Program-made: the position numbers and the translations under genes
Source: Oscillospiraceae bacterium
Lineage (GTDB): Bacteria > Bacillota > Clostridia > Oscillospirales > Oscillospiraceae
Length of the DNA stretch: 64,000 nt
Assembly: GCA_910575695.1 (NCBI GenBank)
Contig: CAJTGJ010000021.1
Span: 20,091 to 84,090 of the forward strand
Reading direction: 5' to 3'
Notes under the pieces: model-generated
The model's input: only the letters and a program-made list of their open reading frames with translations
Databases searched by the model: none
What the model was told of the DNA's origin: nothing
Part shown: piece by piece, positions 8,239-15,543 of the stretch
Numbering within the stretch: the stretch's first letter is position 1
How the letters are laid out: every line of letters starts with the position of its first letter

Positions 8239-8802
8239 TCAGCGCCGTCCGCCGCCCCGGCCTCCCCCGCCGAAGGAGCCGCCGGGGCGTCCCCCGCCGA
8301 AGGAGCCGCCGGGACGTCCGCCTCCGCCAAAGGAACGGCCTCCCCCGAAGGAGCCGCCTGGGCGGGGCCTTGCCGACGGCCTCCCGCCGCCGAAGGAACC
8401 CCCTGGACGGGGGCCGGACGGCGGCCTGCCGCCAAAGGGACCGCCGGGCCGTGGGCCGGGGTTAGGCCGTGGGCCAGGGCCGGGCCTTGCCCCCGGACCG
8501 GGGCCGAAGCCCATGCCGGGACCGGGACCAGGGCCAAACCCGGGGCCGGGACTAGGGCCAAACCCAGGGCCGGGACCAGGGCCAAACCCGGGGCCGGGAC
8601 CAGGGCCAAACCCGGGGCCGGGGCCGAAGCCTGGACCACGCGGCGGACGGGGCGGACGGGGCCGGAAGAAAAAGAAGGGGCGGTAGACATAGTTGGGCCC
8701 GTAAAAACCGCTGTGCCAGCGCCTGCGGCGGGAGCCCTCCAGCACCAGCAGCAGGACCACCGCCAGAATCACGATAATCAGTACATCTCCGAACGTACCC
8801 AT
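8239..8802 (-). CDS. Membrane-anchored Gly/Pro-rich low-complexity protein
   Basis: 187 residues from an ATG with an AAGGAGG site. One N-terminal membrane helix (residues about 5-23) and an arginine cluster precede a Tyr/Phe-rich stretch, then a long PGPGFG repeat region, then a FGGGRPGG-type glycine/arginine tail. Many TPM-domain proteins (YgcG type) end in such a glycine-rich tail. Here the TPM protein is encoded immediately upstream as a separate gene, so the pair looks like a split version. No enzymatic motif is visible. The tandem DNA repeats in the PGPGFG region should make its length variable. Confidence 0.75.
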   Translation of the reverse strand: MGTFGDVLIIVILAVVLLLVLEGSRRRRWHSGFYGPNYVYRPFFFFRPRPPRPPRGPGFGPGPGFGPGPGPGFGPGPGPGFGPSPGPGFGPGPGPGMGFGPGPGARPGPGPRPNPGPRPGGPFGGRPPSGPRPGGSFGGGRPSARPRPGGSFGGGRSFGGGGRPGGSFGGGRPGGSFGGGGRGGGRR

Positions 8803-8827
8803 AGAGCAGCCTCCTTTCGGTATCGCG

Positions 8828-9496
8828 CTAAAAATGGCTTTCGTACCATTCCTCCAGCGCCTTGGTGAGCGACAGCAGCGCGGCATCATAATTACCCCGG
8901 GCAAAATCCTGCTCCATGTAGTCGTAGGCGTAGTTGGAGCTGTCGTTGTCGGTGAACGCTCCCCGGATGTCATCACCCTGGAGCAGCCAGTAGTTGTCCC
9001 CCTGGATATCCAGCACCACAATCATATCATAGCCGCCCAGGCCCATGTCTTCGGCGCACTGCAGGGCGTAGCCGTACAGGTCGTCCCCGCCGTAATTGCA
9101 GGTGACCACGCCGATGCTGACGCTGCAGTTGTTCCAAAGCCGCTCATTGCGCTGGTCCAGCTGCCGCACCGTATCGCGGGACAGCACCCGGGCGTTGTCC
9201 CACACGAAGGATTCCGACGAGCCGGGGACGGGCGCGGCGCTGTATCCCGGCTCCGGGAAGGCGGTGGGAGGCGCGGCGTTGGGCGCGGGCGCGGCCTCCG
9301 GCTTCGGGTTGTTGAGCGGCGATTTCCCAATGCCGATAAACACCGCCGCCACAACCATCAGCGCCGTGAGGAACCATGCCGCGCCCTGGTTTTTCAGGAA
9401 GCCCCCGCCCTTGGAGGCGGCAAGCCCCAGCACCCCCGCCGCAGTCATCACAAGCACCGCCAGCAGGAGCAGTTTGATTGGAAATACAGGCATCAT
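8828..9496 (-). CDS. TPM domain protein (membrane-anchored)
   Basis: 222 residues. Two hydrophobic segments (about 5-25 and 38-58) are followed by a Pro/Ala linker and a TPM domain (about 97-222). The TPM core is recognisable from VWDNARVLS, then SIGVVTCNYGGDD, then DMIVVLDIQGDNYWLLQGDD. TPM domains are small alpha/beta modules; some have phosphatase activity, others act in photosystem or envelope maintenance. The gene follows telA and precedes the Gly/Pro-rich gene, both on the same strand. Two adjacent ATGs at 9496 and 9493 share one AAAGGA site. Confidence 0.8.
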   Translation of the reverse strand: MMPVFPIKLLLLAVLVMTAAGVLGLAASKGGGFLKNQGAAWFLTALMVVAAVFIGIGKSPLNNPKPEAAPAPNAAPPTAFPEPGYSAAPVPGSSESFVWDNARVLSRDTVRQLDQRNERLWNNCSVSIGVVTCNYGGDDLYGYALQCAEDMGLGGYDMIVVLDIQGDNYWLLQGDDIRGAFTDNDSSNYAYDYMEQDFARGNYDAALLSLTKALEEWYESHF

Positions 9497-9544
9497 AAGA
9501 AATCCTTTCTAAACACGGACGCGTTGATCCGGCGGGCTCCGCAG

Positions 9545-9564
9545 GGGAGGGGCCTGCCCCTCCC
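9545..9564. repeat. GGGAGGGGC palindrome (intergenic repeat)
   Basis: A perfect inverted repeat GGGAGGGGC-CT-GCCCCTCCC lies between telA and the TPM gene. A near-identical copy lies at 28469-28486, so this is a dispersed repeat family. Confidence 0.7.
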
Positions 9565-9637
9565 GTTCTGCCGGTGTGCTGTCTGTTCCCCGGGAGGGAC
9601 ACCCCCGCAGGCCCATCTGCGCATGACCGCCGTATCC

Positions 9638-10840
9638 TCAGCCCCGCAGTTCAAGCAGCTTCTGCTTCAGCTCGCCCTCGATGCGGCCCAGCTCCAGCTC
9701 GGCCTCCTTGCGCTTCTGCGCGCCGTCCTTCTGGATCTGCATCACCTCGTCCAGGGTGGAAATGAGCTGCTGGTTGGTGTGCTGGAGGGTTTCGATGTCC
9801 ACCACGGAGCGCTCCGCCTCCTTGGCGGTCTCGATGGTGCCCATCCGCAGCATTTCCGCGTTCTTTTTCAGCAGATCATTGGTCATGTTGGTGACGGCGG
9901 ACTGGGCGGCGGTGGCCTGCCGGGAGTGCTCCAGCCCCAGGGCCAGCACCATCTGGCTTTTCCACAGGGGGATGGTGTTCACCAGGGAGGACTGGATCTT
10001 CTCCAGCATCAGGGTGTCGTTGTTCTGGATCATCCGGGTCTGGGGGCCCATCTGGATGGAGATCATCCGGGTGAGCTCCAGGTCGTGGAGTTTCTTCTCG
10101 AACCGGCTGCACAGGTTGGCGTAGTCGTTGTACCGCTGGGCGTCCTCCTGGGAGGAGGTCTCGGCGGCCTTTTTCCGCAGGTCCTCCAGCGTCTCGTTCC
10201 TGGCCTTCATCAGCGCCTTTTTGCCCGCCAGGATATACATGGTCAGTTCCTTATAATACTTGGTGTTCAGGTCGTACATCTGGTCCAGCATGGCGATGTC
10301 CTTCATCAGCGTCACCTGATGGCCCTCCAGAATGGAGGCGATTTTGTCCACGTTGACCTCCGCCTTGTCATAGCTGGCCTTCATGGCGATGACCTCGTTC
10401 CTTTTCTTCTGGAAGAAGCCGGCGATCCCTTTTTTCTCCGGCTCGCCGAAGGTTTTCAGCTCCACCACCAGGGAGGACAGGGCCTGGCCGATCTCGCCCA
10501 GGTCCTTGGTGCGCACATTGTTCAGCGCGTTTTCAGAGAACCCGGCGATGTTTTTCTGGGCGGCGGCGCCGTATTGCAGGATCTGGCTGGAATCCGTGAT
10601 ATCGATCTTCTGGGCGAAATCGTCCACCATTTTCCGCTCCGCCTCGGTGAGCTGGCTCTCGTCCAGCTGGATGGACTGTGCCTCCTGGGCGGCCTTGACG
10701 GCGGCGGCATCGTCCGGGGTGATGGCGTTGTTCAGGGTCAGGGAAGGGGCTTCCGGCGCTTTTGGGGCTTCCGCCGCGGCCGCGGCGGCGCCGGTGGGGT
10801 CCAGGGTCAGTTCGGGCATCATGTTCAGATCATCGCTCAT
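9638..10840 (-). CDS. telA: TelA/KlaA-type toxic anion resistance family protein
   Basis: 400 residues, almost entirely charged helical and coiled-coil sequence, with an Ala/Pro-rich start of about 40 residues and the family signature around ALGLEHSRQATAAQSAVTNM. TelA relatives were linked to tellurite and colicin resistance, and in Firmicutes they commonly pair with XpaC, as here. Their biochemical role is still unclear; stress response at the membrane is the usual proposal. The start codon overlaps the small membrane protein gene by 11 bp, indicating an operon. Confidence 0.9.
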   Translation of the reverse strand: MSDDLNMMPELTLDPTGAAAAAAEAPKAPEAPSLTLNNAITPDDAAAVKAAQEAQSIQLDESQLTEAERKMVDDFAQKIDITDSSQILQYGAAAQKNIAGFSENALNNVRTKDLGEIGQALSSLVVELKTFGEPEKKGIAGFFQKKRNEVIAMKASYDKAEVNVDKIASILEGHQVTLMKDIAMLDQMYDLNTKYYKELTMYILAGKKALMKARNETLEDLRKKAAETSSQEDAQRYNDYANLCSRFEKKLHDLELTRMISIQMGPQTRMIQNNDTLMLEKIQSSLVNTIPLWKSQMVLALGLEHSRQATAAQSAVTNMTNDLLKKNAEMLRMGTIETAKEAERSVVDIETLQHTNQQLISTLDEVMQIQKDGAQKRKEAELELGRIEGELKQKLLELRG

Positions 10841-11069
10841 GTTTTTTCTCCTCCGAATCCTTTTTGGGTTGATAGGGCTTTTCCGCCTTTGACGCTCTCA
10901 GGTACGCCGTCCACCAGATGGCGGCGGCGGCCACGCTCAGCGCCAGAATGGCAAAGCCGAAGGCGTTGATATTGGGCAGCTGCCGGATCACCCCCGCCAG
11001 CATGGAGATGGCGGCGAAGCTCCACACCACCGCCAGCACGCGGTACTGTCTGGACGCCTTGCGTTTCAT
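10830..11069 (-). CDS. Small two-helix membrane protein in the xpaC-telA operon
   Basis: 79 residues with two predicted membrane helices (about 10-27 and 35-54) and a very basic/acidic tail ending in a run of Lys/Glu. I do not recognise a family. It sits between xpaC and telA, overlapping telA by 11 bp, so it is likely translated and co-regulated with them. A reading as an accessory membrane anchor for TelA or XpaC is a guess from context. Confidence 0.7.
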   Translation of the reverse strand: MKRKASRQYRVLAVVWSFAAISMLAGVIRQLPNINAFGFAILALSVAAAAIWWTAYLRASKAEKPYQPKKDSEEKKHER

Positions 11070-11082
11070 CGGGCATCCCTCC

Positions 11083-11787
11083 TCATGAACCGCCCAGGGT
11101 CATGCCGCCGATGCCCTCCTGGGCCAGCATCTGCTCCATGACCTTGATGTCGGCGGATATGTCCAGCGCCTCCTCGCCGTACAGCGCGTCCAGCTGGCGG
11201 CTGAACGCCACGCACACGGTGTCCAGCATATCCTCGATCTTGACCTTGGAGCCGTCGATGTTGGCGCCGGACACCCCGGTGGAATCCATCCGGTCATAGG
11301 CGTTGAGCAGCTTCAGGGTGGTGGGCAGGTAGTAGTTCATGAACTTGCGGATCTGGGGCAGCTTGGACGGCTTTTCCACCACCGCGTCAATGATCTTGCC
11401 GGTGGTGGACTCCAGGTGGGAGATCTGGGCGGAGATCTTCACGTCCTTGATGGAGGCGTTCAGACGGCGCATCTCGGACACGGCCCGCTCCCGCTCCGCC
11501 AGCAGGGCGTCGATCTCGGGATTCCCGGTGGACTTGGGCTTCTGGCGCGCGGCCTCCTGCTTCGGGGCGGACCGGGGCTCCGGCTGGGGCGGGGCCTGGG
11601 TGGGCTCCGCCGCCTCATATCCCCGGTCGGGGAAGATCATCTTTCCCACATAGTACACGATAAAAGAGGCCAGCGCCGCCATAATATAATGGGTGGGGCG
11701 GTACAGGGGGGCGAACAGCGACCACGCCAGCCATGTCGCCCCGATCAGGTAGACGGGCAGGACGCTGCGCTTTTTGACATAGGCCAC
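11083..11787 (-). CDS. XpaC-family protein (5-bromo-4-chloroindolyl phosphate hydrolysis family)
   Basis: 234 residues from GTG 11787, chosen because AGGGAG stands eight bases upstream; a TTG at 11811 and a GTG at 11796 are less well placed. Two membrane helices near the N-terminus (VYLIGATWLAWSLF and YIMAALASFIVYYVG) precede a Pro-rich linker and a helical domain with the XpaC pattern (KFMNYYLPTTLKLLNAYDRM). The original hydrolysis activity is only phenotypic. Firmicute genomes repeatedly place this gene beside telA. First gene of the operon. Confidence 0.85.
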   Translation of the reverse strand: MAYVKKRSVLPVYLIGATWLAWSLFAPLYRPTHYIMAALASFIVYYVGKMIFPDRGYEAAEPTQAPPQPEPRSAPKQEAARQKPKSTGNPEIDALLAERERAVSEMRRLNASIKDVKISAQISHLESTTGKIIDAVVEKPSKLPQIRKFMNYYLPTTLKLLNAYDRMDSTGVSGANIDGSKVKIEDMLDTVCVAFSRQLDALYGEEALDISADIKVMEQMLAQEGIGGMTLGGS

Positions 11788-11831
11788 AGCCCTCACTCCC
11801 TTCCGGTTCAAATATTTTAGAGGTACTCACT

Positions 11832-11860
11832 ATTTTACCCTTCCGAGCGTCTAAAGTCAA
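11832..11860 (-). promoter_or_regulatory. Promoter of the xpaC-telA operon
   Basis: Minus strand: -35 TTGACT, 17-bp spacer, -10 TAAAAT. It is divergent from the ilvA promoter and shares the same TTGACTTTA start. Confidence 0.7.
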
Positions 11861-11880
11861 GCGGAAGGGGGCGGGGGCGG

Positions 11881-11909
11881 TTGACTTTAACAATTTCTTC
11901 ATGTAAAAT
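11881..11909 (+). promoter_or_regulatory. Promoter of the threonine ammonia-lyase gene
   Basis: -35 TTGACT, 17-bp spacer, -10 TAAAAT, 54 bp before the start codon. No T-box or other attenuator is visible in the short leader. Confidence 0.7.
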
Positions 11910-11963
11910 AAGCTGTTATGTTTTTTAAAGAGACTTTAATAGAGACAAGGGAGTCCTCACCAC

Positions 11964-13187
11964 ATGATGACACTGAACGATTTCAAAGCGGCCCGGAAAA
12001 CGCTGGACGGCGTGCTCCACCGCACAGATTTGATGTACAGCCCCTTCTTTACCCGGACCACCGGCAACCAGATCTACATCAAGCCGGAAAATATGCAGGT
12101 GACGGGGGCCTATAAGATCCGGGGCGCTTACTTTAAATGCTCCACCCTCAGCGACGAGGAAAAGGCCCGGGGGCTGGTGACGGCCTCGGCGGGCAACCAC
12201 GCCCAGGGCGTGGCCTACGCCGCCCAGGCGGCGGGGGTGCAGGCCACCATCGTCATGCCCACCACCACCCCCCTGGTGAAGGTGAACAACACCAAGGACT
12301 ATGGCGCGAAAGTGGTGCTCCACGGCGAGACCTTCGACGACGCGGCGGCGCTGGCCGCCCAGCTCAGCCAGGAGGAGGGCCTCACCTACGTCCACCCCTT
12401 CAACGATCTGACCGTGTCCACCGGACAGGGCACCATCGCCTATGAGATCTTCAAGGACCTGCCCGACGTGGACGTGATCCTGGTGCCCATCGGCGGCGGC
12501 GGGCTGGCGGCGGGGGTGTCCACCCTGGCCAAGCTCCTCAACCCGTCGGTGCGGGTGGTGGGCGTGGAGCCCTCCGGCGCGGCGTCCATGAAGGCCAGCC
12601 TGGAGGCGGGCCGCGTGGTGACGATGGACAGGATCTCCACCATCGCCGACGGCGTGGCCGTGAAAACCCCCGGCGACCAGGTATTCCCCTACATCCGGGA
12701 GAACATTGACGACATCATCACCATCGACGACGGCGAGCTGGTGGACGCCTTCCTGGACGTGATGGAAAAGCACAAAATGGTGGTGGAAAACGCGGGCCTG
12801 CTCACCATCGCGGCCCTCAGCCACCTGGAGCCGGCGGGGCAGAACGTGGTCAGCGTGCTGTCCGGCGGCAATATGGACGTGATCACCATCTCCTCCCTGG
12901 TCCAGCACGGCCTCATCAACCGGGGGCGCATTTTCACCTTCTCGGTGCAGCTCCCCGACCGCCCCGGCGAGCTGCTGCGCATCGCCGGGCTGGTGGCCAA
13001 GCTCAGCGGCAACATCATCAAGCTGGACCACAACCAGTTCGTCAACATCAACCGGCAGGCCGGGGTGGAGCTGAAGGTCACCCTGGAGGCCTTCGGACAC
13101 GACCACAAGGCTTCCATTATGGACGCTTTGCGCCAGGAGGGCTATCAGGTCCGGGAGGTCCCCCCCAGCGGCACCATCACCGGCTGA
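11964..13187 (+). CDS. ilvA: Threonine ammonia-lyase (threonine dehydratase)
   Basis: 407 residues. The PLP lysine is K51 in TGAYKIRGAY, the SAGNHAQG substrate loop is at 75-82 and the PLP phosphate loop GGGGLAAG at 177-184. A single C-terminal ACT domain (about 325-400) marks the short clostridial/TdcB-like form rather than the long two-ACT biosynthetic IlvA. It converts threonine to 2-oxobutyrate and ammonia, feeding isoleucine synthesis or propionate formation. Adjacent ATGs at 11964 and 11967 follow AGGGAG. Its own promoter is at 11881-11909. The choice between biosynthetic and catabolic use is open. Confidence 0.92.
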   Translation: MMTLNDFKAARKTLDGVLHRTDLMYSPFFTRTTGNQIYIKPENMQVTGAYKIRGAYFKCSTLSDEEKARGLVTASAGNHAQGVAYAAQAAGVQATIVMPTTTPLVKVNNTKDYGAKVVLHGETFDDAAALAAQLSQEEGLTYVHPFNDLTVSTGQGTIAYEIFKDLPDVDVILVPIGGGGLAAGVSTLAKLLNPSVRVVGVEPSGAASMKASLEAGRVVTMDRISTIADGVAVKTPGDQVFPYIRENIDDIITIDDGELVDAFLDVMEKHKMVVENAGLLTIAALSHLEPAGQNVVSVLSGGNMDVITISSLVQHGLINRGRIFTFSVQLPDRPGELLRIAGLVAKLSGNIIKLDHNQFVNINRQAGVELKVTLEAFGHDHKASIMDALRQEGYQVREVPPSGTITG

Positions 13188-13240
13188 GGCTTGTCCGGGC
13201 ATACTGCGAGGACGCCCCCCCCCGCAGGCTGAATCTCACT

Positions 13241-13272
13241 CCCCGCACCGCCGCGATTGCAGCGGTGCGGGG
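13241..13272 (+). terminator. Strong stem-loop after ilvA (possible terminator)
   Basis: The stem CCCCGCACCGC / GCGGTGCGGGG has a 10-base loop, 53 bp beyond the ilvA stop. No T-run follows, so termination is uncertain. The rest of 13188-13460 holds no gene I can recognise. Confidence 0.45.
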
Positions 13273-13460
13273 TATTCAGGTGCGGCGCGCCGCCGGAGCA
13301 TCCGGACGCGAGCCAGGGGCATGGGGGAGCCGTCCGCTGCCTCCTGCGGCGACCTCCGCGTAATTTATCATATGTGGCCGGGGGGCGGCAGGTGTACGGC
13401 CCGCGGCGTGTCCGCCCGGCCTGTCCGGCCAGTAAATCCAAAAAGAGAAGGGGTAAAACG

Positions 13461-14126
13461 ATGATAAAAATAGCACCCTCCATCCTTTCAGCGGATTTTT
13501 GCAATTTGGATGCGGAGATTCAGCGCGTGTCCAGCGCGGACTGGCTCCACCTGGACGTCATGGACGGCGCGTTCGTCCCCAACCTCTCCATGGGCATACC
13601 TGTGGTGCAGGCCATCCGGAAGCACACCGGTATGTTTCTGGACGCCCATCTGATGATTGAAAAGCCTGTGCGCTTCATCGACGACTTCGCCAGGGCGGGG
13701 GCGGACCTGATCTGCGTCCACCTGGAGTCCGACTATCCCGCCCGCATCGCCGACGCCCTCCGCGCCATGGAGGCCAACGGCGTGAAAAAAGCCGTGGCCC
13801 TGCGGCCCATCACGTCGGGGCGGGCCGTCCTGCCCTACATCGAGCAGCTGGACATGGTGCTGGTGATGACGGTGGAGCCCGGCTTCGGCAAGCAGAAATT
13901 CATGGAGCACCAGCTGGACACCATCCGGGAGGTCCGGGCCATCATTGATAAATACCACCCTGAGTGCGAGCTGGAGGTGGACGGCGGCATCACCCCCGTC
14001 ACCGCCCGTTGGGTGGCGGAGGCCGGGGCCACCGTGCTGGTGGCGGGCAGCGCCATATACGGCTCGGACGACACTGACGCCGCCATCCGGGCCCTGCGGA
14101 CGGCGGCGGGTTCCCCGGCCCGGTAA
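13461..14126 (+). CDS. rpe: Ribulose-phosphate 3-epimerase
   Basis: 221 residues, the usual length for this TIM-barrel enzyme. The motifs are IAPSILSADF at the N-terminus, WLHLDVMDGAFVPNLS (metal and catalytic Asp), DAHLMI, MTVEPGFGKQKF and the closing VDGGI. It interconverts ribulose-5-phosphate and xylulose-5-phosphate in the pentose phosphate pathway. The ATG at 13461 has an AGAAGGGG site. recR follows after a 67-bp gap that contains a palindromic repeat. Confidence 0.93.
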   Translation: MIKIAPSILSADFCNLDAEIQRVSSADWLHLDVMDGAFVPNLSMGIPVVQAIRKHTGMFLDAHLMIEKPVRFIDDFARAGADLICVHLESDYPARIADALRAMEANGVKKAVALRPITSGRAVLPYIEQLDMVLVMTVEPGFGKQKFMEHQLDTIREVRAIIDKYHPECELEVDGGITPVTARWVAEAGATVLVAGSAIYGSDDTDAAIRALRTAAGSPAR

Positions 14127-14142
14127 ATCTCCCGCTCTGTGC

Positions 14143-14161
14143 GGGCGCACAATGTGCGCCC
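14143..14161. repeat. GGGCGCACA palindrome between rpe and recR
   Basis: GGGCGCACA-A-TGTGCGCCC, the same core as the repeat at 6050-6080. It is a dispersed intergenic palindrome of this genome. Confidence 0.7.
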
Positions 14162-14193
14162 CTGCATTTCTAGGTATATGGAGGCAGTTCACC

Positions 14194-14796
14194 ATGGATT
14201 ATTTCCCCGCGGCCCTTGAAAATTTAGTGGAGCAGTTTGCCAAGCTCCCCGGCGTGGGCCGCAAAAGCGCCCAGCGGCTGGCTTTCTTCATCCTGGACCA
14301 GCCGGAGGAGACGGCCAGGGACTTCGCCGCCGCCCTGCTGGAGGCCAAGACCGCCATCGGCTGCTGCCCGGTGTGCCAGAACCTCACCGACGGGGACGGG
14401 GAATGCCCCATCTGCGCCTCGTCCAAGCGGGACCACTCCCTGGTGTGCGTGGTGGCCGACCCCAAGGACGTGGTGGCCATGGAGCGCTCCCGGGAGTACA
14501 CGGGCACCTACCATGTGCTCCACGGCGTCATTTCCCCCATGAACCACGTGGGTCCCGATGACCTGCGCATCCAGCAGCTGGTGGAGCGGGCGGCGGCGGG
14601 AGGGGTCCAGGAGGTCATCATGGCCACCAACCCGGACACCGAGGGGGAGACCACCGCCATGTACCTCAGCCGCCTGCTCAAACCCTTCGGGGTGCGCACC
14701 ACCCGGCTGGCCTACGGCATCCCCGTGGGCAGCCACCTGGAATTTGCCGACGACGCCACGCTGATGCGGGCGCTGGAGGGACGACGCGAGATATAA
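14194..14796 (+). CDS. recR: Recombination protein RecR
   Basis: 200 residues. A helix-hairpin-helix (LPGVGRKSAQRLAFF, 18-32), a four-cysteine zinc finger (C58, C61, C71, C74) and a TOPRIM domain (VVADPKDVVAMER, then ATNPDTEGETTA) follow in the standard order. RecR works with RecF/RecO to load RecA at gaps. The start has GGAGG ten bases upstream. The common dnaX-ybaB partners are absent; recR sits between rpe and a YCII gene here. Confidence 0.95.
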   Translation: MDYFPAALENLVEQFAKLPGVGRKSAQRLAFFILDQPEETARDFAAALLEAKTAIGCCPVCQNLTDGDGECPICASSKRDHSLVCVVADPKDVVAMERSREYTGTYHVLHGVISPMNHVGPDDLRIQQLVERAAAGGVQEVIMATNPDTEGETTAMYLSRLLKPFGVRTTRLAYGIPVGSHLEFADDATLMRALEGRREI

Positions 14797-14827
14797 CGCC
14801 TGTTCAAGCCTGAAGGGAGCGGAACCG

Positions 14828-15127
14828 ATGAAAAAATGCCTGCATGTGATGTTCATTGAAAAAACCAAGACCTACAACCGGCTGACCAAAGCCGCCGTGG
14901 AGCGCCATGTGGCCAACCTGCGGGCCCTGGACGACAGCGGCCATCTGGAGCTGTGCGGCGTGTTCAAGGGATACCCCGGCGTGGCGGGGATGTATATCCT
15001 GAGGGCGGACAGCTATGAGGAGGCCGAAGAACTTTGCAGGCGGGAGCCTCTTGTTTTGGAGGGGTTCGCCGCGTACAAGCTGAAGGCTCTTCAGGTGGCG
15101 GACCGGGAGAACAATTACCTCCTTTAA
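14828..15127 (+). CDS. YCII-related small protein
   Basis: 99 residues with the ferredoxin-like YCII pattern. A basic N-terminus (KAAVERHVANLRALDDSG) precedes LCGVFKGYPGVAGMYILRADSYEEAEELCRREPLVLEG. The family includes YciI of Proteobacteria and is thought to be enzyme-like, with a conserved His/Asp pair, but no general function is known. It is 31 bp downstream of recR and is followed by a terminator, so it likely ends the rpe-recR transcript. Confidence 0.75.
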   Translation: MKKCLHVMFIEKTKTYNRLTKAAVERHVANLRALDDSGHLELCGVFKGYPGVAGMYILRADSYEEAEELCRREPLVLEGFAAYKLKALQVADRENNYLL

Positions 15128-15136
15128 ATGGAAAAA

Positions 15137-15175
15137 AGGGGCGCAGGGCGAAAAATTTTCGCTCTGCGCTTTTCC
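15137..15175 (+). terminator. Terminator after the YCII gene
   Basis: The 13-bp stem pairs GCGCAGGGCGAAA with its near-complement TTTCGCTCTGCGC, followed by TTTTCC. Confidence 0.85.
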
Positions 15176-15306
15176 TCTTTCTTTTTTTCAAAATTCGTGC
15201 CATAATATAGTGTACATCAAAAAAGCCGGCCAAGCGGTCTGGGCTGGGTCCGCTGCCCTCCGCCAGCCCCTGGAACAGCCCCGCGTCCCGTCTGTTCCGG
15301 GCCATT

Positions 15307-15354
15307 TGATACCAAAATGTAACTATCTTGAGAAAATGATACCAAAATGTAACT
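15307..15354 (+). promoter_or_regulatory. Two direct 18-bp boxes upstream of the VanW gene
   Basis: TGATACCAAAATGTAACT occurs twice, at 15307-15324 and 15337-15354, a period of 30 bp (about three helical turns). Each box reads as TGATAC-N5-TGTAAC, close to the WalR-type TGTWAH-N5-TGTWAH arrangement of OmpR-family regulators. They sit 20-67 bp upstream of the -35 at 15374. Confidence 0.6.
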
Positions 15355-15373
15355 TTTTTCCGGACAAATTTCC

Positions 15374-15402
15374 TTGCCCATTGAAAAATATAGTGGTAAA
15401 AT
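15374..15402 (+). promoter_or_regulatory. Promoter of the VanW gene
   Basis: -35 TTGCCC, 17-bp spacer, -10 TAAAAT. The weak -35 fits an activated promoter with the direct repeats upstream. About 140 bp of leader follow. Confidence 0.6.
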
Positions 15403-15543
15403 AGGAATGTCGAACAAGATGGGCCGCATTTGGTTCAAAACTGCCGCTGTGTGTCCGCCTTTCCCGGGATGGCAGGCCAATCCCGCCGGAAAAGGAAGCC
15501 GCCGCGGTTTTTTGCTGTCAGTCCGGCCCTTGTTGGGAGGTTT

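Noticed and set aside
11910..11963. T-box or leader-peptide attenuation before the threonine ammonia-lyase gene
   Set aside because: The leader is only about 50 nt and has neither a T-box sequence nor a run of Thr/Ile codons.
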